Assembly: GCA_002270565.1 (NCBI GenBank)
Contig: NQMI01000008.1
Span: 314,807 to 378,806 of the forward strand
Reading direction: 5' to 3'
Length of the DNA stretch: 64,000 nt
Source: Stenocarpella maydis
Lineage: Eukaryota; Ascomycota; Sordariomycetes; Diaporthales; Diaporthaceae
Position 1 is the stretch's first letter; each line of letters begins with the position of its first letter. This document shows positions 1 through 10,335 of the stretch, in pieces. The notes beneath the pieces were generated by a model. That model was given only the letters and a program-made list of their open reading frames with translations, had not been told where the DNA came from and made no database searches. A program made the position numbers and the translations under genes.

Positions 1-1073
1 TCGTTCACGAGTCTCGATTTGGCCTGTGGTCCATGAAAGCTGAGAGCTTGGATGGTAACGAGGGGGCAAGTTCGGAGAGGGCCAGGGGTGGTGCAGAGGG
101 CTTTGGCAAGATCTCGACTCGTCGGGGCAAGCACAGAGTTCTTCTGCCGGAAGCCTCCCCAGCAGCCAAAGTGGTGATCACGGTGGATTCGCAGGTCGAA
201 TCTCTCGGTCGAGGTGGAGGTGGATATGCACAGAGTAAGTATTGGGTGGGCACAGAGTGAATCAGGTCCTAGGTGCGGTAAGTACGCAGTGGGTACCGTC
301 AGACAAGAAGGTACTTTGCAGCTACGTAAGAGTTGGCGCTTGCCTCCGGCAGGCCCAGAGCTTGCTCCAGCTAGTGGGGGACCCCTGCTCCGCATACACT
401 CCCCCGTCTTATGTACTTCTGCAGCATGATAACTGGAGGCGATCGTCAACGTCTTTGGGAATCCCGCGTCACAATGTTGAGCACTTCTTGAGCGCACCCT
501 CCTCCTTGCTGTCACCAGGTCTAATAATGCGGTCTCCAGTGGCTGCCAAATTCTATAGCAAATAATGTGTATATCCTTTGCTCTATGTTTAGAAATGAAC
601 CTGGCCTGTTAGCTAGCCTAGGTTGATCCTCAGCCTGTGATCTCGGACCCTGACCGCACCATGAGATGCAGCTTAACTCTCTGATAACTTTATGGTCTTG
701 GGCGCAACACAGGCCTGGACCTATGCCATCCCTCCGCCCTGGCATTTTCCCCTCCTCTGACCCCGAATCAAACTAGGCCATTAACACGGCCAGCTCTCCT
801 GGTCCGGCTTCCATTAGTCGGCTTTTGATTCCGATCAAGGCCTGAAGGGCATACCCGCCCATCCTGGGCCGTGTGCGTAAATTCCGGAACGCCAATCGAC
901 TACCGTAAACGCGCGCTATGCAGATAATTTGAATGTTTTGTGCCGAGTAAGGCTTGCTGGCTGGCCAAGACATGGCTAATGCAAGCGGGCCTAACAAGCA
1001 CGAATGCCGTCCCCCAGTACGTTGTTGAAGACAAGGGGTGTAAGGCAAGGCGAGAGATGAAGATTCACCATGC
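1..1073. other. intergenic, no supported gene
   Basis: Short overlapping open frames occur on both strands but none has recognisable motifs or a convincing splice structure. The frame at 5-253 on the minus strand could be the edge of a gene lying to the left, but nothing in it supports this. Confidence 0.4.
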
Positions 1074-1869
1074 CTACCGATCATCCTCGTCATCCTCTGC
1101 ATCCTCCATATCCTCATCGGAGCCGCTCGCTTCCCAGTCGAATTCCTCCTCGCTCTCGTTCAGCCAGTCATCGTCTGTAACTTTTGGTGGAGGAGCCTCG
1201 GGCTCGAGTGTGGTCGGTATGACAAAGTCCTCGGGTATGTCCTTCTGCGAGTCGCCTACCGTCTTGCGAGCTTTCTCGTTGTAGGACTTTCGGTTGTCAC
1301 GGTACATGACGCCTGCATCGACATTCGCTGGAGAGTTTATCTCGGGATCGTCGAGGAGGAGTAGGATAGATCGCAGAACGGACTCTGCCCCTTGCAGGGG
1401 AGACCATCGCTCGGTGGCGCTCTCGCCTGACATGAGGTCTTCCCCCGGCTTGTGGAGGATAGAGATGCAGAGCTGGCCGTCGGGATAGATGTTGGGGTGG
1501 AAGATGGGCCTCAGGAAACGGAACTTGGGCGGCGAGTAGGGGTAGTCGTGAGGGAAGATCATCTCGGCCTGGGTCAAGTCAGGACATGCCCGGGCCCTCC
1601 TCAACACTTTTTGGACATTGCGTGGAGCCAACTCACCTTGAGATAACCACCGTTGAAGGCGCTGTCAGGGTTGACAACCATCAGGGCGAGCTGCCAGCGG
1701 AAAATGTTGGTCTCGTCGGCCTGCATGATATTGTCAGCTGTGCTCTATGGTGGGTAGCGGTCATGCATCCACGCACTTCAACTCGAACCCACTTCTCCGA
1801 CGACACCTGCTTAAGGTCACCCATGATACGCTGCTTCGCCGCAGCGGGAGAGGGCTTGTCGGGAGACAT
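1074..1869 (-). CDS. cdc34: Cdc34/UBE2R-type ubiquitin-conjugating enzyme E2
   Basis: The product carries ubiquitin as a thioester and transfers it to substrates with SCF (cullin-RING) E3 ligases, driving cell-cycle protein turnover in nucleus and cytosol. Three exons were read by eye: 1777-1869, 1637-1720 and 1074-1568, giving 223 aa; introns of 56 and 68 nt have GTGCGT and GTGAGT donors. The UBC core has HPN at about 83-85 and the catalytic Cys at about 93 in a GQLCISIL context. It is followed by the acidic-loop insertion (MSGESATERW) that distinguishes Cdc34/UBE2R from other E2s, then SPANVDAGVMYR. The C-terminus holds SQKDIPEDFVIPT, as in yeast Cdc34, and ends in an Asp/Glu tail of the kind that docks on cullin. 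The stop is followed by ordinary intergenic DNA. Family assignment is firm; the exact first exon rests on ATG at 1869 and in-frame splicing. Confidence 0.93.
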
Positions 1870-3685
1870 GGCTGATGACTTGTGCAGAGGTCTTTGGGCA
1901 CAGTATGGTCAGGGAATGGCGGTGGAGGGGCTGGAAACTGGCCAGAATCTTTATCGTAGGAAAAGGACTGGCGCCGAGTAAGGTTTCGTCAGTGGGCGAG
2001 TGGTCTTGATTCGGGTGAGGAGGCGTCTGTGGTGGACGTAGTCGAGGGTATTTTGACTCGAGAAGACTCGTGACGGGATATGCGTGTGGAAGTCACTAGA
2101 CGTATTCAGAGGCCGGGATACAATGGCCAGGTTCGGAGAAAGTGAAGCGGTGGCTGGGTGTTGCGGTTGTGAGGGAACAAATTGAATGGCATTCAGCACA
2201 CAGAGAGAGGGTGGGTGGAGGCGAAGAAAGGATTACATTGAGAGAAGAAGAAGGGTGGAGTGGCCAGGGGAATGGGGATGGTGAACAATGAAGAGAAAAG
2301 ATGGAGGTTTATTAAGAAAGCTGGACCTGCGCAGGCGCCGTTGCAGATCAGGGCAGGAAGGCCTCGACCGCTGGACGCCTGCACCTTGATGAGAGGGGCC
2401 GGCCAGGCCAGGTCGCAGTCGGCCTAAGCGCGATAAGCCCCCCACCAGAAGGCCAACAATACACTAGATGAGACGATACAATGTTGGTTGAGTCTGCATG
2501 AATGAGAGGGAAAGCAGCCGGAAAAGGGCGTTCCCAGAAACCCACAACAGTCGAAATGCCAATAGACAATTGGGGCGGCGACTCATTCCCCGCTTGTCTT
2601 GTTCAACCAAGACACACTTTGGAGGGAAGACCACGCGAAAACACCAATGTACACATCCAGCCATCTCAAGATGACGACTTGCCTGTCTGTTGCTAGTGGG
2701 CCCCTGCTGATTTCAAATGAGACACCATCGCGTCGCCGTCTTCAGGGTCGCCTGACTCAGCCCACAGGGCCTCTTCCTCGGCCTCTGTTGCAAACACAGT
2801 CGCCACACTGACCCGTAAATCTAAGCTGCCGTGAATCGATAATACTTTATTAGTCAGTCTATATATTGGTATTGTTAGGCTCCGGACCGTGGCATTGGTT
2901 CTTTCGTACTTACTCTACCCACGTGCTGGCGTAGGGGCATGATCCGTCCCAAGCGCCAGTCTTGGTGCAGAGCAATGACCTGAGGCGGAGTGGCCGATAA
3001 GATAGCCTGGGATCGGCACCGAAAGAAAGCCGGCCGCCGAAGACACTAGTGTAGTAGTGTATACCCGAATACGGAGTACACATGCCCGAATACACATACC
3101 CAGAATACACATACCCAGAATACCTACACCTACTGTGTAGAACGCCCACACCCTGAACACCCATTTCTAGAATATCCATACCCAAGTACCCATATGCAAT
3201 GGATAAGGCATAAATTAACCAGCCACGTACTAGCCCTCACATCACATTGCCTCCCACGGGATAATTACTGTGGGAGGAAGGAATTTGTTCCGTTCTAATG
3301 TGTAGCAGGACCGTTTTCCACGAGGAGACTGCAATTATGAGAGGCGGATTTGTGCTTTAACCAGGCGGGTACCTTTGGGATCCCTGCGACCGCAAAGTAA
3401 AGGCGCGTCATCCCAGCCGCTGCGCCCGAGCGCGTCTCAAGGAAAGACGGCAGGGAATGAGCAAGCACGCGACCCGACATTGAGGTTCTCGACTGCCAGT
3501 CTGCCGGATCGCGTCAGCTGCTCTCAACCCGCCCTCTCCTTTATCAGCCTGTCGGCTGACTGCCTGCTTTACATTGGCACTTAACCACCCGAGCCAGATG
3601 TCTGTCTCACATCTGTCAGCCCACAGGATCTGAGCCGAGTCTCTTTTCTCTTCCGTTTTCTTACCGCTAATGCCTTATCCAAATC
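1870..3685. other. intergenic between cdc34 and ligase-domain gene
   Basis: This stretch holds the divergent upstream regions of both neighbours. Minus-strand frames near 2190-2570 are short, unspliced and without motifs. The only structured element is the short tandem repeat near 3060-3130. Confidence 0.5.
3060..3130. repeat. 15-bp minisatellite
   Basis: A unit close to AGAATACACATACCC is repeated about four times with small changes, and degenerate copies may continue to about 3190. It lies in the ligase gene's upstream region. No coding role is seen. Confidence 0.7.
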
Positions 3686-6600
3686 ATGACATTTCCGTTT
3701 GTCCTCGTTTGCGAGCTGCTCCAGAGCCTTGAAGGCGACCAAAAGCGCAGGCGCAACCAGAAAGGGCACCGAGCAATCGTCGAGGACTGGTTTGCGCGCA
3801 ACCGACAGGAGCTGGACGACGAGGGCACCGACAAGTGTGCCCTGCTCTCCACCCTTCTGCCCGAGAGGCGCACCGATCGAGTATTCGGCATCAAGGAAAA
3901 GACCCTCCAGCCAAAGATTGCGAGAGCATACTACCTCGGCCACTCGAGGATCAAGGAGCTGGGCCGATGGTCGATCGCGGGATCTAACCTGGACCTTGCC
4001 GAATGTGCAGAGGCTATTTGCGAACAGACCCCGAGCGTGCGGAGGCCAACCGTCCCGGTAGAAGAGATAGACACCATCCTTCATGCCCTGGCATCCAAGA
4101 ACTCGTTCAGCGCCCCGTCAGTGAGGTCTTCGGGAGTCCCGCCCACTGGCCCTTCAAATTCGAAGTACGATGGGCCGCTTGAGGATCTGTACCGCCGTTT
4201 AACGCCACGAGAAGCAAAATGGGCCACCAGGTTGATCCTCAAGAGCTTCTTGCCCGTTGTCCTCCCGGAAGACTTGATTTATGCGCGCTGTCATCGCCTC
4301 TTGCCCACCATCATGAGGATACACGATGACTTCACTGTTGCGACACGTCAGCTGGAACAAGAACGCAGACGTGTAACTTTCGGGGAGATCGAGCCCGAGA
4401 ACCTGTTGCGGTTCTTAAAGCCTCAGATTGGCATCAAAGTCGGCCGTCAGACGTGGCTTAAAGGCCGTAGCATCAAGCACTGCCTTGAGATGGGCCGCGG
4501 TTTCATGAGCGTCGAGCAAAAGCTGGATGGGGAGTATTGTCAAATCCATATTGACCTCTCCAAAGGCTCAAACTGCATTCAAATATTTTCCAAGAGCGGC
4601 AAGGATAGCACTCAAGATAAACAACAGCTGCACCGCGCCATCAAAGCTTCCTTGGGGCTGGGAACTGCGTCGTGCAAGTTCAGGCACTGCTGCATCCTCG
4701 AGGGAGAGATGGTGGTGTACAGCGATAGGGAACAAAAGATCCTCCCGTTTGATAAGATACGCAAACACATCAGCAGATCCGGCAGGATGATCGGAACCGG
4801 GCAGGATAGTCAGGCCTACGAATGGGAGCACCTGATGATCGTCTACTTCGATGTGTTGCGCGTGGACGAAGAGAATCTCTTAAACGTTCGCCACTCTCTC
4901 CGGTTTTCTCGACTCTCCCAGCTGGTGCAGTGTCAAAGTGGGCGAGCGGCGCTTGTACAAAGACAGGTCATCAATTTCACTTCACGAGTCGCTGCTGACG
5001 ATCTCAAGCAAGCCTTTGCAGCCTGCATTACGAGGCGGGACGAAGGGCTTGTGCTCAAGCCTGACGAGCCATATTTCAGCCTCGGACGCAGCAAGAGAAA
5101 GTACGCATCCTGCTACATTAAGCTTAAAAAGGGGTTTATCAAGGGAATGGGTGATATAGGGGACCTGTGTGCGATCAGTGGCCGCTATTGTCCTATTAGG
5201 GCGAAGATACTCAAAATACCAACGCTCAAATACACCCACTTCTATCTTGGCTGCCTCACAAACAAGGAAGCCGTAGAACGATGGAATTGCAAGCCTGAGT
5301 ATACAATCACAAACGAGGTCGAAGTCAACGCTACCATGATGGAACATTTGCAGAGGATCTGGTTCACGGACACGGTGCCATTGGGATATGACAACGCCCC
5401 GGCCCTTAATGTGCCGAGTGGTATTTCTCAGGGGAGGAAGCTCACTTTCGCCTTCACCGAGCCAGCAGTTTTCGAGGTGACTTGCTTCTCCTTTCACAAG
5501 GAATCCGATAGCAGCTTTTGGAGCCCTCGCTTCCCTTACGTTTCAAAGATTCACTCCTCCTCGGACAGGACCTGGAGGGACTGCATGACTCTCCAGGAGC
5601 TCCAAGGACTTGCAGAGGAGGATTTGAAGTGCCCGGACAGAGAAGACAGCCAGGAGCTGGCGCGGTGGGTTGAAGCTTTGGAGGAAGCCGAGCCGAAGAG
5701 CCGCAGGGCAACTCTGCATGAGAGTCAGTCGAGTTACACAACAGCGAGCACATCCAGCTCTCAACCCAGACTGCCGCAAAGCGGCAACGATGAATCCGCA
5801 ATCGTGCCACCTCCTACCAACGTCGTTGCTGCCGTCAATGCTGGGTTGCCGACGCCTCCCGATTCATCGGCAAACCAACCTCCGAATGGGTCCAGTCCAG
5901 CGCAGGAACAAGCACCTCAACAGTCATGTCGCAAGCGGCGGAGAGAGTTGTCCTGGGGTTCGCCGCGCAGAACGAAGCCAAGGGGGAAGGGGCCGGAGGT
6001 CATCGACTTGACTATATCAACGCAGCCTAACAGCCAGCATAGTCAACTCCAGCCGCTAGAGGACATCACATCGGCGAAATCCTCCCAGGGAAAGCTACCC
6101 ACGCCGGCTGTGCCGTGTCTTCCGAGTGCTCCGACGGGAAAAGAGAACAAACACGACACGAAGTCAATATCGCCTCCATCTATAGCTCCGCGTCTTCCAG
6201 ATACAAGTCCTCTCTTGCCTCAGAGACCTTCACCGCCGTCATCATGTCGGTATGCCGGGAGGCTATGTGCGTTAGCAGGCTCCTGGCTGCTTCTGTCCCC
6301 TTGCATCGCAAATATGCCCCTGCTTACCGAGGACATTCTACCGGCCCATGGGGTCAGTGCCGTCTTCAAGGATATTTCGTCGTGGCTCGCATCCTATGCT
6401 GCGGCCCAGCTCGGCCCCAGCAGGAAAAGGAGGCAACGGAGGCTCGTGCTGGTCGAACGGCACCGCGCCGAGCCCACTAGCGCCTTCCTCCGGGAGCTCG
6501 AATCCAGGCCGCTGCGCAGGCAGGACGGCCGGACTGAGGTTGTTGCTGCGTATGACTGGCGGCTTTCAGAGGCGATCACGGAGGAGGAGAGGAGGAGCCA

Positions 6601-6709
6601 GAGGAGCGGTGATACCAGTGTCACGAGGCAGACGGCGAGGACGCGTGCGAACTTGGAGGAGCTCTGGAGGAGGCATTATATTGGGTGTATCGATGGGAGC
6701 CAGGATTAG
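3686..6709 (+). CDS. ATP-dependent DNA ligase-domain protein (non-canonical, fungal)
   Basis: This 1007-aa intronless frame belongs to the nucleotidyltransferase ligase superfamily, which activates a lysine with ATP and seals DNA nicks. Motif I is VEQKLDGEY with the candidate nucleotidyl lysine at about residue 279 (KxDGE with Tyr where Arg is usual). A motif III-like LEGEMVVY lies near 339, motif IV as EGLVLKP near 453 and motif V as YIKLKKGF near 477. An N-terminal helical region (about 1-240) resembles a ligase DNA-binding domain. An OB-like region should follow at about 500-600. The rest is low-complexity Ser/Pro/Gln sequence (about 665-860) and a basic C-terminal segment with RKRRQRR. 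No BRCT domain is evident, unlike ligase IV, and the length differs from ligase I. I infer a lineage-specific repair ligase or a relative with altered activity; substrate and partners are unknown. The ATG at 3686 begins a plausible N-terminus (MTFPFVLVCELLQ). Confidence 0.85.
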   Translation: MTFPFVLVCELLQSLEGDQKRRRNQKGHRAIVEDWFARNRQELDDEGTDKCALLSTLLPERRTDRVFGIKEKTLQPKIARAYYLGHSRIKELGRWSIAGSNLDLAECAEAICEQTPSVRRPTVPVEEIDTILHALASKNSFSAPSVRSSGVPPTGPSNSKYDGPLEDLYRRLTPREAKWATRLILKSFLPVVLPEDLIYARCHRLLPTIMRIHDDFTVATRQLEQERRRVTFGEIEPENLLRFLKPQIGIKVGRQTWLKGRSIKHCLEMGRGFMSVEQKLDGEYCQIHIDLSKGSNCIQIFSKSGKDSTQDKQQLHRAIKASLGLGTASCKFRHCCILEGEMVVYSDREQKILPFDKIRKHISRSGRMIGTGQDSQAYEWEHLMIVYFDVLRVDEENLLNVRHSLRFSRLSQLVQCQSGRAALVQRQVINFTSRVAADDLKQAFAACITRRDEGLVLKPDEPYFSLGRSKRKYASCYIKLKKGFIKGMGDIGDLCAISGRYCPIRAKILKIPTLKYTHFYLGCLTNKEAVERWNCKPEYTITNEVEVNATMMEHLQRIWFTDTVPLGYDNAPALNVPSGISQGRKLTFAFTEPAVFEVTCFSFHKESDSSFWSPRFPYVSKIHSSSDRTWRDCMTLQELQGLAEEDLKCPDREDSQELARWVEALEEAEPKSRRATLHESQSSYTTASTSSSQPRLPQSGNDESAIVPPPTNVVAAVNAGLPTPPDSSANQPPNGSSPAQEQAPQQSCRKRRRELSWGSPRRTKPRGKGPEVIDLTISTQPNSQHSQLQPLEDITSAKSSQGKLPTPAVPCLPSAPTGKENKHDTKSISPPSIAPRLPDTSPLLPQRPSPPSSCRYAGRLCALAGSWLLLSPCIANMPLLTEDILPAHGVSAVFKDISSWLASYAAAQLGPSRKRRQRRLVLVERHRAEPTSAFLRELESRPLRRQDGRTEVVAAYDWRLSEAITEEERRSQRSGDTSVTRQTARTRANLEELWRRHYIGCIDGSQD

Positions 6710-7266
6710 AGGCTGGGGCAGGCGATATCATCTGGTTTAGATTGGGACCGGGGCGCATCAGCAGGGTAGAGACGGGTATTTGCACTGCATGGGATGGGGG
6801 TTCAGGAAATGGTCAGCGATGATTTACAAGTACGGCTGGATGTAGCATCTTGATGGGAAAGCATAGAGAGCATACTATGGAGGCATTACCTTTTCCTGCG
6901 ATGAATTGATTTTGAAATGAAACACAATCACGGTCAGTCATGAGCATCAAAACAGATATGTGGGCGAAGTGCGTGTCGAGGGCATATTTCCTCAACCAGG
7001 CCGCACTGTTACCCTCGCAATGCAAGGGCTGTTCAAACGATTCTAGGTGGCATCTATTGAGGAGCTAAAGACGGACGAAATTTCGGGTGGTTCTTGCCTA
7101 GTTATTTCACACCATGGGTGAAGCTGAGCTCACAAACAACCCCCCCTCCCCCACCCCATACCTCAGCTCGGCCACTAGACCATGTTCTTGCTAGTTTCCT
7201 AGGATGCAAGTGAGTTGTCGCACGTTCGCCCGTCGCCGGCGGCGCCTCGTCCCATAGCGCGGGAAC

Positions 7267-7268
<2 letters not shown>
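6710..7268. other. intergenic, 3' side of ligase-domain gene
   Basis: I see no supported gene. Several short C and T runs lead into the long T tract. Confidence 0.5.

Positions 7269-7321
<53 letters not shown>
7269..7321. repeat. 53-nt uninterrupted T tract
   Basis: All 53 bases are T. This could be the A tail of a retroposed minus-strand transcript, a slippage tract, or an assembly/sequencing product. I could not recognise reverse transcriptase or SINE sequence beside it. Confidence 0.9.
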
Positions 7322-7324
<3 letters not shown>

Positions 7325-7417
7325 CATCCTCACTCTCCACCTAGAGTAGACAAGGATCCTGGAGTCTGGCTCCGTGAGTGAACGTGGCGTTTTGCCTATT
7401 TTCTTTCTGGACCGAAA

Positions 7418-7744
7418 CTAAACGGAATTGGCTGGCGGAGAGAAACTGGCTACCTCTGTCGCCTTTTGCTCTTGTTTAGTTGCCGCTTGCCTTACACGCG
7501 GATACACGAGCATCGTTGAGTGTGTGGCTTGTCCCCCCGGTGCGCCTGATCCCGCCGGCGACGCGCCTAGGCTCTGGCGTGGGATGTACCAGAGGCGTTG
7601 GGACGGAGGGGGCTCAGCCTGGGCCTGCAGACCGTAGGCGGAAGGGAGATCCGCAGGATTGGACTGAGAAGTTGGCATGCGGCGCCTGGGAGCTGGGTAG
7701 TCTTGCCACCCCGGGTTCCGTTAGTATCCACCGTCATACGCCAT
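7418..7744 (-). pseudogene. remnant related to the 8608-9558 gene, early stop codon
   Basis: An ATG at 7744 opens MAYDGGY, then TAA at codon 8, after which the same frame stays open to 7418 with a Pro/Gln/Arg-rich sequence. The neighbour gene starts MADYGG and has a similar Pro/Gln/Arg-rich N-terminus. The DNA upstream of both ATGs is clearly alike (7745-7990 and 9559-9830). TAA would arise from CAA by one C-to-T change in a CpA context, as RIP produces. I infer a dead duplicate. An alternative is a shorter gene starting at the internal ATG at 7678. Confidence 0.5.
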
Positions 7745-7990
7745 GCTGAGTTTCCCGGCTTATCGGAATGAACTTGTGTGAGGCTTTTATAGAGAACACC
7801 GTGTCTGGGGTGACAGATTCGGGAGCAAGATGGTCTCTAGAGATGGGACCTGGCGATGGCGGGGCCTCAAATTATATACTGCTAACGCCAGCTTGTAACT
7901 CAGAAGTACCATACGATAGTTTCAGTGAGCGTTAGGTGTTACTAAAATATGAAAATACCGTGTGAGGCTGTGACATGTCGCGACCAGTGA
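7745..7990 (-). promoter_or_regulatory. duplicated promoter region, copy A
   Basis: Blocks shared with copy B lie in the same order: GAATGAACTTGTGTGAGG, GAGCAAGATG, TTATATACT and CATACGATAG. The order and spacing indicate descent from one promoter. It lies directly upstream of the broken frame ending at 7744. Confidence 0.55.
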
Positions 7991-8607
7991 CAGAGGTTTG
8001 CCTTGGGGTCGCGAGTGAACTGTTCTCCCACCCTGGTGTATTGCACACGTAGGCGTTGGTCATTACGTCTCCTAGGATAGAGATGGTCTTGCTCATCTCT
8101 CCACATGCTTCGAGCGCTGAAAGTCACGGCTTTACCTGTGTCTTTGGAAGTCACATCGGTGATAGCGTCCACAGCTGTGGCAGGCTTTAACCATGGAGTC
8201 TTGGCACCTTAGGATGCATGTGGCGGACTGCTCTTTAACGAGATTGATATTGATGACTGACCAAGGAACCCAAGATCTTCTGTGGATCATATCGCATTAG
8301 GGCTCCCTCGAGACCGTTCCTACTCTGCATGAATAATATCTCTTCCTATGGCGATCAGACTTAACTCCGAGAACGGGTCGTAGACGCCAAGGTCTCGCAA
8401 TACGCGCAGAGCATTGGGATGCAACTGCATTCCACGACCGATCTTGACCACCCCATAAGCAAAATTAATTCAACGTGAATAAAAATATTTCGGCTCACGG
8501 CATGCGGCCCGATATCTTCTCAGCTTTCGGCGAAGGTGATGTTTCTGATCCCAATAACTCCAAAAGTTTGATGGCATCTTCTGCGGAAGACCCGCCTCAC
8601 GACTCCC
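7991..8607. other. intergenic
   Basis: I see no supported gene. The minus frame at 7942-8172 lacks an ATG and falls mostly inside the duplicated promoter zone. Confidence 0.4.
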
Positions 8608-9558
8608 CTAACGTCTTTCATGCCTTTCATGTGTTCGGCGATGCCAGTCGTACTCCTCTTGTTCCCGCACAAGCTGTTGTCGACGCGCTTGCTCTTGTTG
8701 CCACTGCTCTTGTTGCCACGCCTCACGCTCTCGACGTTCTTGATCCTCCAGCATCTGCCGCTCTTGGAGAGCTCGGCGACGGACGTCATCCAGAAGCTCT
8801 CTGGCGTTCCCCCCTTGACTGGTGGCTTGCCGGGCCCAGCGCCTCATCGCACCTGTCAGCCTCGCTCTGTCACGGTGGTCGACAAAGACGTCCATGAACC
8901 TGTTCTTGGCCCCCCTACGGAGCCTTCGCCTCTCATCATACACGCTTGGACCCATGGCCCTCTCGCAGTCCGTTATGATATCTTGTATCCCATCGTAGAT
9001 GCCATTTCCGCCCTGCAGGGCCCATGTGAAATTATTCATCTCCACGTCCCAGGCCGCCGACTGCCTGCATAGGATCGCGCACAACTCCGCGCCGTCCCAA
9101 CTGGGGTCGACCTGATCGGCCACGTCGTCGAGCAGGCGCAGAAAGGCCCGGACGTACAGGCTTTCCTCGGACCCGTCCACGTATGACTCACGGGCGTACT
9201 CTATGAGCGTGCGCCTAATGTCCTCCGCGGTCAGGCTCTGGGCCAGGTGCACGAACGGCCTCTCCCTGCTGGTATAGACTGTCCCGGAGAGACCAAGGCG
9301 CTGACCCCGTGACTCTGCGTTCCGGATCTCGGCGCGGTACTCTGCAATGCCTCTCAGCGGCTCTGGGGGGGCGGGTACCGCATCCGAGCCCTGGCGCTCG
9401 TAATCCCGCGGAGCTTGTGCCGGACGGGATTGGGGTTGGGCCGGAGGATTACATCTCGGTCGGTAGTCCGTTTGATCGTACTCGACTCTCGCGCCGGCCC
9501 TGAACCTTCGGTACTGTTCATGCTGCGAGGCTCCGATGTCTCCTCCGTAATCTGCCAT
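8608..9558 (-). CDS. hypothetical protein with Arg/Glu/Gln-rich coiled-coil tail
   Basis: This 316-aa intronless frame opens at an ATG (MADYGGDIGASQHEQYRR). Residues about 1-85 are Pro/Arg-rich and probably disordered. About 90-250 form a helical region with conserved-looking acidic and aromatic residues (DVADQVDPSWDGAELC, AAWDVEMNNFTWAL). About 255-316 is an Arg/Glu/Gln repeat region likely to form a coiled coil. I do not recognise the family. There is no signal peptide and no membrane segment. It lies next to a broken relative and to two paralogues of another fungal-only family, so the block looks like accessory DNA. Confidence 0.6.
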   Translation of the reverse strand: MADYGGDIGASQHEQYRRFRAGARVEYDQTDYRPRCNPPAQPQSRPAQAPRDYERQGSDAVPAPPEPLRGIAEYRAEIRNAESRGQRLGLSGTVYTSRERPFVHLAQSLTAEDIRRTLIEYARESYVDGSEESLYVRAFLRLLDDVADQVDPSWDGAELCAILCRQSAAWDVEMNNFTWALQGGNGIYDGIQDIITDCERAMGPSVYDERRRLRRGAKNRFMDVFVDHRDRARLTGAMRRWARQATSQGGNARELLDDVRRRALQERQMLEDQERREREAWQQEQWQQEQARRQQLVREQEEYDWHRRTHERHERR

Positions 9559-9830
9559 GTTGGGTATTATGGCTCAGCGAATAAACTTTTGTGAGGGTTT
9601 CAATAGAGACGATGCTAATCGGTGCGATGGACGCTCGAGAGCAAGATGCTTCTCTTTAAATGTCTAAAGACGAGTGTTGGTGAATGTCAGGTCTCGACTT
9701 ATATACTTCTGTAGCTCCCTTGGCTCGTCACAAGGAACTGCTATATGATAGCTTTTAGTAAGTCTTCTATTACTACAAAACTGTTTAAAGCCGTGACTCA
9801 GGGCAGGTGATGACAACCGCTTCCCTTGGA
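9559..9830 (-). promoter_or_regulatory. duplicated promoter region, copy B
   Basis: This is the upstream DNA of the 8608-9558 gene. It carries the same ordered blocks as copy A, including GAATAAACTTTTGTGAGG, GAGCAAGATG, a TTATATACT box near 9700 and TATATGATAG. Confidence 0.55.
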
Positions 9831-10335
9831 GTCACTCGTAAAATGCTATTTTGTCCCTGCTGCATCGAGACTATGTGGTCAGCGCAGTCTAGGAGAGCCT
9901 TCCACCTGCATTGGATGCGTGGCCGGCACATACGTTCGGAGGTTCAACCCTACAAACTGGATTATGGACCCCAGAATACCCATGAGCGCATTAGCACCTG
10001 CTTGGTGTTATTGTTGTTGGAGCCTCTCTTGGGTCGTGATAAAGCATGGCCAGCATCTCCTTTACCCTGTCCGCGAGCTAGGCGGCTGCAAGCCTGGGCC
10101 ATTCGCTGATGGATGGAACTCTAAAGCTGCCATCTAAGTGAGAAGCCATCATAGACGGTATCGCCGGCGAAATATTGGTCCATATCCTCATGCCTAGTGT
10201 TCCATTTCCAAACTTGTAGACAAGGCCACCCCCATTTGGCTCTCAAAGTTATTCATTCCACCAAGGTTTTTGCAAGGTGGTCACATTAGCTAAAATATTG
10301 AAAGCTCCTGGACTATTATCGACCTATCCAAGCCC
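9831..10335. other. intergenic
   Basis: I see no supported gene. Open frames here have no motif. Confidence 0.4.

Noticed and set aside
8475..9072. Plus-strand frames of 140 and 150 aa
   Set aside because: They are the opposite-strand shadow of the 8608-9558 gene.
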